A stretch of 64,000 nt of DNA from Candidatus Nanosynbacter sp. HMT-352 (GCF_021222645.1 NZ_CP089520.1:186001-250000), one strand, 5' to 3'; shown: positions 25,711-35,073, numbered from the stretch's first letter. The notes: a model not told the origin generated them from the letters alone. Numbers and translations are program-made.

Positions 25711-26510
25711 TACAAATTTACCTCAATGCTCACCGGGCAATGATCGCTGCCCATTTGTTCTGGATGGATTTGCGGATTAGTAACGCGATTTGCAATTTCA
25801 CGCGACGCTAGCCAATAGTCAATCCGCCAACCGACATTTCGCGCTCTGGCATTTGCCCAGTGTGTCCACCAACTGTACGCGCCAGTTTTTTCGGGGAAAG
25901 CCGCCCGGAAAGTGTCAATAAATCCAGCGTCCAAATAGTTCTGAAAACCTTCCCTCTCCTCATCAGTAAAGCCGTGTTTGCCAACGTTAGGCTTCGGATT
26001 TGCTAAATCAATCTCCTGATGTGCCACGTTCATATCGCCACAATAAAGGACTGGCTTTGACAATTCCAATTCTTCCAGATAAGCCAGAACTGCCTTGTCC
26101 CATTTTTTATATCGCAAATCTAATCGGCTCAAATCCCCTTTTGAGTTCGGAGTGTAGCAATTGACAACCCAAAAATAGTCAAACTCGGCGGTGATAATTC
26201 GTCCTTCGTCGGCTGGATTGCCGTATTCGTCGCCCGTTAAATCAAATTGCTTAATGATGTTTAGTGGAAAACCGTCGCGCCAATTCAGAGGTGGGATTTT
26301 AGAGAAAATTGCCGTGCCAGAATAGCCTTTTTTGGCGGCGGAATAGAAATGCTCGTAATAATTTGGCAGGTCAATTTCAACTTGATCTCTGGTGGCCTTA
26401 GTTTCCTGCAGGCACAGAATATCTGGATCGTACGTGTCGATGAACTTTGCGAATTCACCCTTGTTGATAACTGCGCGAATACCGTTTACATTCCAGGAAA
26501 ATAATTTCAT
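25710..26510 (-). CDS. xth: Exodeoxyribonuclease III family AP endonuclease
   Basis: Base-excision repair nuclease acting at abasic sites. 266 residues with all family blocks: FSWNVNGIRA at the start, LCLQETKA (metal-binding Glu), NCYTPNS, YCGDMNVAH, RIDYWLAS, and the terminal GSDHCPV with the catalytic His. The start lies 6 nt after TATAAT. It is the first gene of a two-gene operon with the YjeF-like protein. Confidence 0.95.
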   Translation of the reverse strand: MKLFSWNVNGIRAVINKGEFAKFIDTYDPDILCLQETKATRDQVEIDLPNYYEHFYSAAKKGYSGTAIFSKIPPLNWRDGFPLNIIKQFDLTGDEYGNPADEGRIITAEFDYFWVVNCYTPNSKGDLSRLDLRYKKWDKAVLAYLEELELSKPVLYCGDMNVAHQEIDLANPKPNVGKHGFTDEEREGFQNYLDAGFIDTFRAAFPEKTGAYSWWTHWANARARNVGWRIDYWLASREIANRVTNPQIHPEQMGSDHCPVSIEVNL

Positions 26511-26569
26511 AAGCTAATTATATCTCATTGTGATATAATCCATCTACAAGGAAAGGAAAAGATCCTATT

Positions 26570-27478
26570 ATGCTTAATCTCTTTGCAAAAAATAAACGAC
26601 CGCTACTTACAAAAAAACGAAAACGAGGATTAATTATTTTTGGCTGTATAGTTGTAGCCTTGGGGGTTATTGGCTATGCGGGTGGCTTAATGGAACAGTC
26701 TAGACTTGAGAGAGATAATGTGTCGATAGTAGTTTCTGAGATAGATGACGACATTAAGCTTGATTATCATACGACTAAGCGTGAGATTTCTGCTAAAATT
26801 TCTGGCATTAGCACTTTTGCTGAGGTGAAGGTTGCTGGAGATAGGGTTAGTGTATACAACAGTAAGGATACGAGCGGCTTCATTAAGTATAAGATTGAAA
26901 ATATCAAAGAAGGCGACAGCGATGTAAACATTTCTATTGTTGATGGCAAGCGTCGTGGTGATAAGACAATTAAAATCCATCGCCAAACAAAGGATGATTA
27001 TGATAAGCAGGAGCTTGAGAAAGCTCTTAGTAAAACTGAAGAAATAGTTAAGAAAGCAGAAGAAGATTCTTCTGATGAAAATATTTCTCGTGCCAAATCA
27101 GATATTGATAAATTGCCAGAAGATAAACGCGGACAATTCTCTGAGCGTATTGCTAAATTAGAAAAAGCCAAGCAGGAAGAAAAAGAACGTGCCGAGAAGG
27201 CTAAGAAAGAGGCAGAAGAAAAGAAGAAGCAGGAAGAAGCGGCGGCGGCCGCTCGGGCGCGCCAGCAGCAGATTAATGCTCAGCAACAGACTACTAGATC
27301 TCAGCCTATACCACGCCAGGCTGCTCCTGCCCCACAGCCATCTCCTCAGGGTCCACATTTCCGTAGTTGCAAGGAGGCTCGCGCCGCTGGATATAGCCAC
27401 ATGCGTCGTGGCGAGCCTGGATATTCACCCCACCTTGACGGCGACAATGACGGTATTGCTTGCGATAAGCACAAATAG
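26570..27478 (+). CDS. Membrane-anchored protein with C-terminal excalibur domain
   Basis: 302 residues: one N-terminal transmembrane helix (about 20-42), a beta-rich extracellular section (50-145), a long charged coiled coil (KAKQEEKERAEKAKKEAEEK region, about 145-235), a Gln/Pro linker, and an excalibur calcium-binding domain (FRSCKEARAAG, then DGDNDGIACD). Excalibur domains occur in surface proteins and extracellular nucleases. Unlike most plus-strand genes here it has a leader: TATAAT at 26534-26539 and AAGGAAAGG ahead of the ATG. Confidence 0.85.
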   Translation: MLNLFAKNKRPLLTKKRKRGLIIFGCIVVALGVIGYAGGLMEQSRLERDNVSIVVSEIDDDIKLDYHTTKREISAKISGISTFAEVKVAGDRVSVYNSKDTSGFIKYKIENIKEGDSDVNISIVDGKRRGDKTIKIHRQTKDDYDKQELEKALSKTEEIVKKAEEDSSDENISRAKSDIDKLPEDKRGQFSERIAKLEKAKQEEKERAEKAKKEAEEKKKQEEAAAAARARQQQINAQQQTTRSQPIPRQAAPAPQPSPQGPHFRSCKEARAAGYSHMRRGEPGYSPHLDGDNDGIACDKHK

Positions 27479-27522
27479 CCTATATCCATGAGTAACGAAA
27501 ATCTTTTTGCTATACTGTAGAT

Positions 27523-28545
27523 ATGAGTAAGAAAGACGATAAAAAACTAATTGTTAATATGATTTCTGAAAGCGAGTTTACCGTTCAAGGTCATGGCGTA
27601 CATACGGCCTATAAAGAGATTGCAGACGCGCTTCGTAAAAGAAAAGATATTGATATTGAAGTAAATTCTGATCGTCCTGCTGACATTGTTCATATTCAGA
27701 CTATGGGTTTATACTCGTTCCGGCATTTGATGAAAAAAGGTGGCAAAAAAGTCGTTTCTGCTCATCTTGTGCCGGATAGTTTTATTGGCTCGCTTAAAGG
27801 TGCGAAATACTGGAAGCCTTTAGGCCGAGCGTGGCTGAAATTCTTTTATAAAAAGGCTGATTTGGTTTTGGCTTGCTCCGGTATGGTTGCTGATGAATTG
27901 ATAAATGATATGCACGTGCCAAAGACGAAAGTTCTTTACAATACGATAAATATGTCGAGATATAAGCATTCTGCTGCGGAGAAAAAGTCGGCTCGGAAGA
28001 AGCTTGGCTTGAAGGATAGCGATTTTGTAGTAATGGGAAATGGTCAAGTTCAGCCACGAAAGCGTTTGGATATTTTAATAAAAGCTGCCAAAGAAATGCC
28101 AGATGTAAAGTTTTTCTGGGTGGGAGGAATTCCGTTTAAGAATTTAGGCGCGGATTATAACGCCATGCAAGATATGATTAAAAATGCGCCGAATAATCTC
28201 ACTGTAACTGGTGTGATACCTCTGGAGAATGTTCGTGACTATTATGTCGCTGCTGACGTTTTTGTTCTGCCCGCTATGCAAGAAAACCATCCTATGTGTG
28301 TGTTGGAGGCGGCTGGCGCTGGCTTGCCGATCATTCTACGCGATATTCCGCAATATAACGACACATTTAAGGGCGACGCTGTTATGGCGAAAACGGACGA
28401 TGAGTTCTTGGAGTTGATCAGTAAATTGCGCAAAGATAATAAAGCTTATAAGAAAGCGCAACTTGGTGCTGAGAAAATTGCTGAGCGTTTTGATAGTAGT
28501 GCCGGCGCCGAGCGATTGGTCGAATTTTATCGATCGCTGATATAA
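27523..28545 (+). CDS. GT4-family glycosyltransferase
   Basis: 340 residues, GT-B fold. The N-terminal acceptor domain carries GHGVHTAYKEIADAL; the C-terminal nucleotide-sugar domain has GNGQVQPRKRLD and the E-x7-E region around PAMQENHPMCVLEAAGAGLP. Substrates are unknown; glycolipid or surface polysaccharide synthesis is likely given the second glycosyltransferase 19 nt downstream. TATACT (27511-27516) lies 6 nt before the ATG. Confidence 0.88.
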   Translation: MSKKDDKKLIVNMISESEFTVQGHGVHTAYKEIADALRKRKDIDIEVNSDRPADIVHIQTMGLYSFRHLMKKGGKKVVSAHLVPDSFIGSLKGAKYWKPLGRAWLKFFYKKADLVLACSGMVADELINDMHVPKTKVLYNTINMSRYKHSAAEKKSARKKLGLKDSDFVVMGNGQVQPRKRLDILIKAAKEMPDVKFFWVGGIPFKNLGADYNAMQDMIKNAPNNLTVTGVIPLENVRDYYVAADVFVLPAMQENHPMCVLEAAGAGLPIILRDIPQYNDTFKGDAVMAKTDDEFLELISKLRKDNKAYKKAQLGAEKIAERFDSSAGAERLVEFYRSLI

Positions 28546-28564
28546 ATGGTATAATGGGGCTATT

Positions 28565-29863
28565 ATGAGGATAGGACTTTTTACGGACAGTTACAGACCG
28601 TCCATTAACGGTATCGTTTATGTTGTTGAATCATTAAAGCGCGAGCTGGAAGCTTTGGGGCATGAGGTCTATGTTTTTTGCCCAGCAAAGTCTATTAGTC
28701 CGTCCAAGCAAGCCGAACTTCTCCACGAAGATAAGAATAGTCGAATAATTCGTTTCCGCTCAATTACGGGCGCGTTCTTTGATGATTACGACACGTCAGT
28801 ATTTTTCCCTCCTGTAGTACAACGCCAAATTGCCAATATGAATTTGGATGTAGTACATATTTTTACGCCATCGCAAATTGGGCTATTGGGTGTGAGGGCA
28901 GCGAAGAAAAATAATATTCCTTTGATTATTCAGCATTGTACGGATCTATACGAATTCGTTGATCATTATCCTGCGGTTTTGCCAGGAGTTTTGGCGTTGG
29001 CGGGAGTGGTTTTTCCATTGTCGGTGAAATTGAACGGACAAGATTTACTGGAAGTTGTCAAACTTTACCGTCCGCGTAATGGCGTAACGAAATGGAATAA
29101 AGATATTATTGAGCGTATTATAACTATTTTATACAGCAAAGCTGACGCGGTAATTGCCCTGTCGCGTAAAAGCCGTGATCAATTGGAATCTTGGCAGACT
29201 GAAGATTACGCGTACGACGTTACTTTAATGCCAAACGGCGTGAATGCTCTTCCGCGGGCGAGCGCGAAACGAGTCGCAGAATTTCGCGAGCAATGGAATC
29301 TTGATGAAAAGGATGAAGTGTTTGGTTTTGTTGGACGTTTGGGCGAGGAAAAGAATTTGCCGATTTTGATTCAGGCGTTTAGCGAGTTTATCGCTGAAGC
29401 TCGTCCGAAATCGAAATTGCTATTTGTTGGCGATTTTGAATATCGAAAGACTTTGGAAAAAATGGCAGCCGAGACGGATTTTGCGGATAGGATTATATTT
29501 ACTGGCGCCATGCCGCGAGAAGATCTGGATGTGGCCTATAAAGTGATGAGCGTGTTTACTTTTCCTTCACTTAAAGATACACAAGGCTGGGTGCTTCATG
29601 AAGCTGCTCATGCCGGAAAGCCGATTGTTATTATTGACAAGGGAGTTTCAGAGGTTGTGAAAGACGGAGTTAATGGCTATTTTGCGGAGAATAATCCAGA
29701 AAGTGTTGCGGAAAAAGTAATTGCAATTCTAAAAAGTCCGAAAAAACAAGCAGAATTTAGTGCTGAAAGTAAAAAATTAGCCAACAAGTTTACGGAGCGA
29801 AGCCAAGTGAAGAAGCTTGAAAAGCTTTATGAAAATCTGATTAAAGCGCGCGAAAATCAATAA
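28565..29863 (+). CDS. GT4-family glycosyltransferase, glycolipid-synthase-like
   Basis: 432 residues, GT-B fold. The N-terminal motif FTDSYRPSINGIVY and the middle HCTDLYEFVDHY are like those of diacylglycerol glucosyltransferases; the C-terminal domain has FVGRLGEEKNLP and the donor-binding PSLKDTQGWVLHEAAHAGKP. A role in making membrane glycolipids is plausible but unproven. It has its own TATAAT 9 nt before the ATG, so it may be transcribed independently of the preceding glycosyltransferase. Confidence 0.87.
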   Translation: MRIGLFTDSYRPSINGIVYVVESLKRELEALGHEVYVFCPAKSISPSKQAELLHEDKNSRIIRFRSITGAFFDDYDTSVFFPPVVQRQIANMNLDVVHIFTPSQIGLLGVRAAKKNNIPLIIQHCTDLYEFVDHYPAVLPGVLALAGVVFPLSVKLNGQDLLEVVKLYRPRNGVTKWNKDIIERIITILYSKADAVIALSRKSRDQLESWQTEDYAYDVTLMPNGVNALPRASAKRVAEFREQWNLDEKDEVFGFVGRLGEEKNLPILIQAFSEFIAEARPKSKLLFVGDFEYRKTLEKMAAETDFADRIIFTGAMPREDLDVAYKVMSVFTFPSLKDTQGWVLHEAAHAGKPIVIIDKGVSEVVKDGVNGYFAENNPESVAEKVIAILKSPKKQAEFSAESKKLANKFTERSQVKKLEKLYENLIKARENQ

Positions 29864-29892
29864 ATCTCAGGCTGAGTTTGTGATCGGTACGA

Positions 29893-30369
29893 TTATCTAT
29901 TAGAGATAAGCCTTTTAGTTTCCCTATCTTGGTCGCGGCGTTTGATGGTTTGGCGTTTGTCGTAATTTTTCTTACCTTTTCCGAGTGCAATTACAACTTT
30001 AATGAATTTTTCGTTGGTCAATAATTTGGTTGGGACAATTGTCATTCCCTGTTTTTTGGCTTCTGTAAAATTAGATAACTGTTTTTTACTTACCAATAAT
30101 TTCCGCGCCGAAGTGTCGACTGAGCGGCTATTTGCTTCTCCGCGAACGTTTAAACGCAAGGAAAAACTAGCGTTATTTAGCCATAGTTCGCCATTTCTTA
30201 AGCTAACAAATGAGCCTTTAAGCTGGACGTGACCTTCTCTGGCGGCTCGTACTTCCATTCCAGTTAAAACTAAGCCGGCAACTATTTCTTCGCCAAGTTC
30301 ATAATCAAACCGTGCGCGACGATTGACGATATTTTGCGTAGCTGGTTTTTTGGCTTTTAGCTTCGACAT
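29893..30369 (-). CDS. smpB: SsrA-binding protein SmpB
   Basis: Partner of tmRNA in trans-translation. 158 residues, usual length. Diagnostic blocks: RRARFDYELGEEIVAGLVLTG, EVRAAREGHVQLKGSFV and the basic C-terminal tail (YDKRQTIKRRDQDRE) that enters the ribosome. The ATG follows TATAAT by 7 nt. No canonical tmRNA gene was found in the window. Confidence 0.96.
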   Translation of the reverse strand: MSKLKAKKPATQNIVNRRARFDYELGEEIVAGLVLTGMEVRAAREGHVQLKGSFVSLRNGELWLNNASFSLRLNVRGEANSRSVDTSARKLLVSKKQLSNFTEAKKQGMTIVPTKLLTNEKFIKVVIALGKGKKNYDKRQTIKRRDQDRETKRLISNR

Positions 30370-30388
30370 GAATTATATTATAGCAGGT

Positions 30389-30799
30389 TTAGTTTTCTGA
30401 TGATTTTAGGATTTTCATAATGGTTTGCGCTTTCTCTATATGCCCAAAGAGAGATACGTGTGGGTTATCTGGGTTAAAGCGATGGTCATTCGGACTTAAA
30501 TCTGCCAATCTTTCAATTATTCCTACTATTGACGGACAATTTTTTAATTGATCGACACAACTACTTCTCTTCGTCACTTCGTGTATGCCATCGATTATTC
30601 GGAACGCTAGAGGAAAATCCCTAAAGTCTTCATGCTGTTCGATGAGTGAGAGATTTAATTCCAAGTCGCTTAAAGTTTCAGAAATATTTTCGGCTATGTC
30701 GTCTTTGAGTTCGTCTGAAATAGACCTTATGCTGTTTGATAATTCTCTGTAAATATGATCGGTTGGAAGCAATATGACGTTTCCAGTATACTTTTCCAT
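30389..30799 (-). CDS. Uncharacterised 136-residue protein
   Basis: No family recognised. A soluble, mostly helical, acidic protein (DELKDDIAENISETLSDLEL), with two cysteines and no membrane segment. It is divergent from the ABC-F gene with a 64-bp gap, and 19 nt upstream of smpB, so the two could be cotranscribed, although smpB has its own -10 box. A TATAAT-like box precedes the start. Confidence 0.55.
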   Translation of the reverse strand: MEKYTGNVILLPTDHIYRELSNSIRSISDELKDDIAENISETLSDLELNLSLIEQHEDFRDFPLAFRIIDGIHEVTKRSSCVDQLKNCPSIVGIIERLADLSPNDHRFNPDNPHVSLFGHIEKAQTIMKILKSSEN

Positions 30800-30863
30800 A
30801 GGTTTATATTATAACATTAATTTGTATAAATACAAGTGAATTGTCTCTGTTATAATAAGTTAG

Positions 30864-32522
30864 ATGATAGCTGATATTCATATCACTGAAAAAAGTTTTG
30901 GTGATAAGACGTTAATGAAAGACGTCAAGTTTAGTGTGGACGATGGCGAGAAAGTCGGCGTGGTTGGTCGTAACGGCGTTGGTAAGTCGACGCTTTTTGG
31001 AATATTGGCGGGTACAGATAATGATTACACGGGAGAAGTTGTTTTTCGCCGTGGCATTACGATTGCGACTACCGCTCAGGAACATCACGGTTTGGGTGAG
31101 CAAACGGTTATGTCGTATATTCTTAGCGGACTTCCAGAATATTCTAAGCTAAAGAAAATTATCGATGAATATCCACTAACCATGGGCGACAATATGCGAA
31201 AAATTGAAGAATATACGCAAGCCCTGGAACGGTTTGATCAAAAAGGATTTTATCAAGTTGAAGAGAAAATTGAGCGAGAGTTGAGTAATTTTCAATTAGA
31301 TGGTTATGGTAATCGGAAGATTTCTTCCCTGTCTGGTGGGCAAAAAAGGCTGGTGGAAATTGTTAAAATTATGCACTCGGAGGCGCATTTGGCGCTGATT
31401 GACGAGCCTACCAACCACATGGATTACGTTGCGAAACAGCAGTTTATCGATTGGATAAATTCCCAGCCACATCAAGCGATGCTAATCATTACGCATGATC
31501 GCGATGTATTAGGGCAAGTTGATCGAATAGTTGAGATTAAGGACGGTCAAGCCGTGAGTTACCGCGGAAATTATGATGCGTATTTGAAGCAGAATGCTCA
31601 AGCGACGACGACTGGAATGAACAATTTTGAGCAGATTGAGAAGCGAATTGTTAACTTGAAACAAAAAGTTTTGGACTATCAAAGGCTTAAGGAGAAGTCG
31701 CGTAATCCCGGCACGATTCAGAAATTTAAGCGTTTGGAGAATGAGTCGCGGGCGGAGCTGGCGGAATTGTCAGAAATGGAAAAGCCGACGTTTTGGATTG
31801 ATAAAGAATCTGCTAGTCAATTGGACTATAAATCGGCCGAGCGTTACGGAAAATTCAAGTCGCGTAATATTCGCCTGAGTATGAAAGATGCGTCCAGTCG
31901 CAGCCAGCATGTGTTGGTTCGTGCGGAAAATGTGGCGGTTGGGATTAGTGAGCGGATATTGTTTGAGGACGTGAATATTGATTTGCGTGAAGGTGAAGCG
32001 ATTGAAATTAGAGGTCGCAATGGCGCTGGTAAGACTACGTTGATTCGGATGATTTTGGCGTCGGGCAAGAGTTTTGACGGCAGTCCTATTCTTTATTCTG
32101 GTGATATTTTCCTTGATCCGCAGGTTCGAATTGGTGTTTATGAGCAGGAAATTGACGAAAAGTATCTGGCTGATCCGCTAGAAAAAGCAATTGAAAAGTT
32201 ATATATGAGTCGAGACTTATCAATTTCTGATACGAAAATTCGACAACTTTTGGCTGACTATTTGTTCACGGACGCTGATCGAATGACGCCGCTGGCTCGT
32301 TTGTCTGGCGGACAAAAAGCTCGCTTTCAGATTATTTCCATGCTAGCGAACGACCCGCAGCTGCTAGTTCTGGACGAGCCGACGAACCACTTGGATTTGC
32401 CGAGTATTGAAGAATTGGAAACAGCGTTGGCCAAATATTCCGGCGCGATTCTTTACGTCAGCCACGATAATTATTTCCGCGAAAAACTTGGCGGAAAAGT
32501 TGTGCAAATTGGCGCAGAATAA
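30864..32522 (+). CDS. ABC-F family ATPase
   Basis: 552 residues with two ABC domains and no membrane segments, so a ribosome-associated ABC-F protein (EttA/Uup/YdiF group) rather than a transporter. Walker A motifs GRNGVGKS (35-42) and GRNGAGKTT; signatures SSLSGGQKR and RLSGGQKAR; Walker B LALIDEPTNH and LLVLDEPTNH. The interdomain linker (about 245-300) is long and charged. The subfamily is undetermined. TATAAT (30851-30856) is 7 nt before the ATG, so the mRNA is probably leaderless. Confidence 0.93.
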   Translation: MIADIHITEKSFGDKTLMKDVKFSVDDGEKVGVVGRNGVGKSTLFGILAGTDNDYTGEVVFRRGITIATTAQEHHGLGEQTVMSYILSGLPEYSKLKKIIDEYPLTMGDNMRKIEEYTQALERFDQKGFYQVEEKIERELSNFQLDGYGNRKISSLSGGQKRLVEIVKIMHSEAHLALIDEPTNHMDYVAKQQFIDWINSQPHQAMLIITHDRDVLGQVDRIVEIKDGQAVSYRGNYDAYLKQNAQATTTGMNNFEQIEKRIVNLKQKVLDYQRLKEKSRNPGTIQKFKRLENESRAELAELSEMEKPTFWIDKESASQLDYKSAERYGKFKSRNIRLSMKDASSRSQHVLVRAENVAVGISERILFEDVNIDLREGEAIEIRGRNGAGKTTLIRMILASGKSFDGSPILYSGDIFLDPQVRIGVYEQEIDEKYLADPLEKAIEKLYMSRDLSISDTKIRQLLADYLFTDADRMTPLARLSGGQKARFQIISMLANDPQLLVLDEPTNHLDLPSIEELETALAKYSGAILYVSHDNYFREKLGGKVVQIGAE

Positions 32523-32550
32523 AAATTTTCCGCCAGAATTTGACGGAAAA
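32521..32550 (-). terminator. Terminator in the ABC-F / glutaredoxin convergent gap
   Basis: TTTTCCG/CGGAAAA stem with an 11-nt loop; on the minus strand it is followed by five T, so it mainly serves the glutaredoxin gene. Confidence 0.6.
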
Positions 32551-32572
32551 TCTTGAATCGTTTTTAAGAAAA

Positions 32573-32860
32573 TTAGTCGGATAGTAAGCCGTTTTTTCGT
32601 AGCAAATCTTGTAGTTTCGGTCGATCAAAACCAAGCACTAATTCCCCGTTGATGTCTGTTACTGGCACGCCTTGGAAATTGCCGCCATTTTTATTTAGCA
32701 ATTCCTCTTTTGCGCCAGGATCAGCCTCGATATCTTTGGAAACAAAATCAATTCCCAGCTTCTTCAGCCATTCCATCTCCGTGTGGCAAAACGCACACCA
32801 GCTGGTACTGTACACGACAACTTTTGTGTCTTGATGGTTGTTCGTTGTGTCTTCGCTCAT
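32573..32860 (-). CDS. Glutaredoxin/NrdH-like thiol-disulfide protein
   Basis: 95 residues with a thioredoxin fold. The redox motif is W21-CAFC (C22, C25), the cis-proline segment is GVPVTDING and a glutaredoxin-like GFDRPKLQDLL follows. Likely an electron donor or disulfide reductase in the cytoplasm. It has a ~10-residue polar N-terminal extension. Confidence 0.85.
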   Translation of the reverse strand: MSEDTTNNHQDTKVVVYSTSWCAFCHTEMEWLKKLGIDFVSKDIEADPGAKEELLNKNGGNFQGVPVTDINGELVLGFDRPKLQDLLRKNGLLSD

Positions 32861-32908
32861 ATATTCCCCTATTTAATAGCACTTCTAATTATAACATAGC
32901 GGTTACGC

Positions 32909-33133
32909 CTATTTAGAATTCTTTGACGTCAAATGCCAATTTTTGCACCATTCGCAGTGATATATATCAATCGACAAATTCGGGTTTGCTAATTCTTGGA
33001 TTTCTGCTGCTTGGCGCGCTTTTATCTCTGTTGAGAAGCGACGTTTTTTCTGACAATTAGCCAACCCTGAAATTGACATCAATGATGTTTTTTGAGCTTT
33101 TTGACTATTTTTTGAATAATTTCGTCGTGGCAT
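32909..33133 (-). CDS. Small basic Cys-containing protein with HCEWCKNWHLTS motif
   Basis: 74 residues, basic N-terminal half. A single cysteine (residue 27, ANCQKKRRFSTE) and a C-terminal HCEWC-KNWHLTS could bind zinc. The pattern C..K-RF-TE-..A..AA then Y-C-xx-C-xx-WHLT looks like a compact, conserved family, but I cannot name it. It is divergent from the ATP synthase operon with 39 bp between starts; TATACT lies 10 nt before its ATG. Confidence 0.6.
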   Translation of the reverse strand: MPRRNYSKNSQKAQKTSLMSISGLANCQKKRRFSTEIKARQAAEIQELANPNLSIDIYHCEWCKNWHLTSKNSK

Positions 33134-33172
33134 CTTGCAAAATAGTATAACAGATTGATATAGTGGAAAGTA

Positions 33173-33433
33173 ATGACAAAAGAAACTGACATTTCGGCTA
33201 ACGATATAGGCGATTCTGGTACGATGATGATTTTAGCAAGGACGATGATTGGTACAATGTGGCGAATGTTTTTGCCGACAATTGGGCTGACTCTACTGGG
33301 TCTATGGCTGGATAATGTCAGTGGAATGAAGATGAGATGGTTGCTTGCTGGAATTATTTCTGGCGCGATTATCTCAGTGATTCTCGTAGTTTTGCAAATT
33401 GCTAAAATTAAACAGCAGGAGTTGAAGAAATGA
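33173..33433 (+). CDS. AtpI/AtpZ-like small membrane protein
   Basis: 86 residues with two transmembrane helices (about 28-46 and 54-76), the size and layout of the F-ATPase assembly factors AtpI/AtpZ. As the first gene of the ATP synthase operon, overlapping atpB by 4 nt, it most likely helps c-ring assembly. TATAGT lies 8 nt before its ATG. The assignment rests on position and topology more than sequence. Confidence 0.7.
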   Translation: MTKETDISANDIGDSGTMMILARTMIGTMWRMFLPTIGLTLLGLWLDNVSGMKMRWLLAGIISGAIISVILVVLQIAKIKQQELKK

Positions 33434-34266
33434 TTAATTATATGGCAAGTGCTGGTCCGCATATTTCAGTAAAGGTTGACGAAGTTTTCAATGTTGCTGG
33501 CATATCTATTACAAATTCACATTTGGTTGGGTTTTTGGGGCTAATTGCGCTGGTATGGGCGATGTTTCGTACTCGTGCAGCGGTTTTAGGTAAAAAGAAA
33601 CATAATTTTATCACGAGGCTAATTCAGTGGACGTTCGACGGACTTTATAATACGGTTTGCCAGGTCATTCCAGATCAAAAATGGGCGCGTAAAGTTGCTC
33701 CGCTTTGTATTACTTTATTTTTCTTTATCATCGCGCAGTACTGGCTGGGGCTTTTGCCAATTGTTGGTCCGATTACAATTGGCGAGCATCACACTCCTCT
33801 ATTTCGCGGTGGCGTGGCAGATCTTAATATGACATTCGGTCTGGCAATTGTTACGATTGTCGCGGCTCAGGTTTACGCGTTTAAATATCTTGGCTTTAAG
33901 GGCAATTTGGGGCGATATTTTGTTAACCCACTGCGCGATCCTATTATGTCATTTGTCGGAATTTTAGAGCTGGTGGCAGAGTTTTCGCGAATGTTGGGGC
34001 TGAGTTTCCGTTTGTTTGGTAATGTTTTGGCTGGCGAAATTCTCTTGGCAATCATCGCTTATATGACGAAGTTTTTGTCGCCCGTAGCTCTGCAGCCGTT
34101 CTATTTCTTCGAGTTGTTTATAGGCGGTATTCAGGCGTATATTTTCTTTATGTTATCAACTGTGTTTATTTCCCTGGGGTTGGCTCACCATGATTCACAC
34201 GAGCCAATTGATGAAGTTCACTCCTCTGCTGAAACTAATAAATTAGCGATATCAGAGAGTGATTAA
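33430..34266 (+). CDS. atpB: ATP synthase subunit a
   Basis: 278 residues, five to six transmembrane helices. The essential arginine is in LGLSFRLFGN, and the closing helix has GGIQAYIFFMLSTVF. It forms the proton half-channels against the c ring. It overlaps the preceding gene by 4 nt. The histidine-containing loop EHHTP and the tail SHEPIDEVHSS are not catalytic. Confidence 0.95.
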   Translation: MINYMASAGPHISVKVDEVFNVAGISITNSHLVGFLGLIALVWAMFRTRAAVLGKKKHNFITRLIQWTFDGLYNTVCQVIPDQKWARKVAPLCITLFFFIIAQYWLGLLPIVGPITIGEHHTPLFRGGVADLNMTFGLAIVTIVAAQVYAFKYLGFKGNLGRYFVNPLRDPIMSFVGILELVAEFSRMLGLSFRLFGNVLAGEILLAIIAYMTKFLSPVALQPFYFFELFIGGIQAYIFFMLSTVFISLGLAHHDSHEPIDEVHSSAETNKLAISESD

Positions 34267-34302
34267 ATTAGGTAATAATTAACTAAAAGGAGAATATTAA
34301 CA

Positions 34303-34515
34303 ATGGAAGCATTATCATTTGCACTTACCTACGCAATCCCAGCTGCATTTGCAGCAATCGGCGCTGCAATCGTTGGCGCAGCAGCCATGAACGCCGCTGG
34401 TCGTAACCCAGAAAAAATCAACGACCTACGCACAATGATGATCTTGGGTATTTCATTTATCGACGCTATTGCTATTATCGGTTTCGTCGCAGCAATCGTC
34501 GGCAAAGTTATGTAG
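34303..34515 (+). CDS. atpE: ATP synthase subunit c
   Basis: 70 residues, two helices joined by the polar loop GRNPE. The ion-binding carboxylate in helix 2 is aspartate (D54, FIDAIAII), where many bacteria have glutamate. The sodium-type Gln in helix 1 and Glu-Ser/Thr in helix 2 are absent, so proton coupling is expected. Codons here are strongly biased to GCA/GCT/ATC, as expected for a highly expressed subunit. AAGGAG precedes the start. Confidence 0.95.
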   Translation: MEALSFALTYAIPAAFAAIGAAIVGAAAMNAAGRNPEKINDLRTMMILGISFIDAIAIIGFVAAIVGKVM

Positions 34516-34530
34516 TTTTCGGAGTAAATT

Positions 34531-35073
34531 GTGGAGAAAATATTAACACAATTTGCCAATTCTGGCGCATCGGAAAAAGCTGGTTTGTTTGATTCGCTGG
34601 GTATTGATTGGGCGTTGTTGGCGTTTCAGACAGTAGCATTTTTAATCTTGCTATTTGTTCTTCGCAAGTTTGTCTATCCGCCAATGATGGAAATGCTCGT
34701 CAAGCGAGAAAAAGACTTGAAAGCGGCTGATGCGGCGGCAAAATCTGCTAAGGAAAATGCCGACCGAGCTGAAGAAATGACCGCCGAAATGATGCGAAAA
34801 GCACGAGCTCAAGCTAGCGACATCGTGGCGTCTGCTCGAGAAGAAGCGACCGAAGTTGTTGAAGAAGCGGCTAAAAAAGCGACTGCCAAATCTGAAGCTT
34901 TGATCAAAGAAGCACATAATACGATTGCTCAAGAAATTGAAAACGCTAAGAAAGACCTGCACAATTCGACATTAGAGTTGGTGGCTGAAGCGACTGGCAA
35001 GGTTTTGGGCGAGAAAATTGATGCGAAGAAAGATACGAAGCTGATTTCGGAATCGCTTGAGGAGGCTAAATAG
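34531..35073 (+). CDS. atpF: ATP synthase subunit b
   Basis: 180 residues: one N-terminal transmembrane helix (about 26-46) then a long charged, Ala-rich coiled coil forming the peripheral stalk. The start codon is GTG at 34531, supported by GGAG 6-7 nt upstream. It abuts atpH directly. Confidence 0.93.
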   Translation: MEKILTQFANSGASEKAGLFDSLGIDWALLAFQTVAFLILLFVLRKFVYPPMMEMLVKREKDLKAADAAAKSAKENADRAEEMTAEMMRKARAQASDIVASAREEATEVVEEAAKKATAKSEALIKEAHNTIAQEIENAKKDLHNSTLELVAEATGKVLGEKIDAKKDTKLISESLEEAK

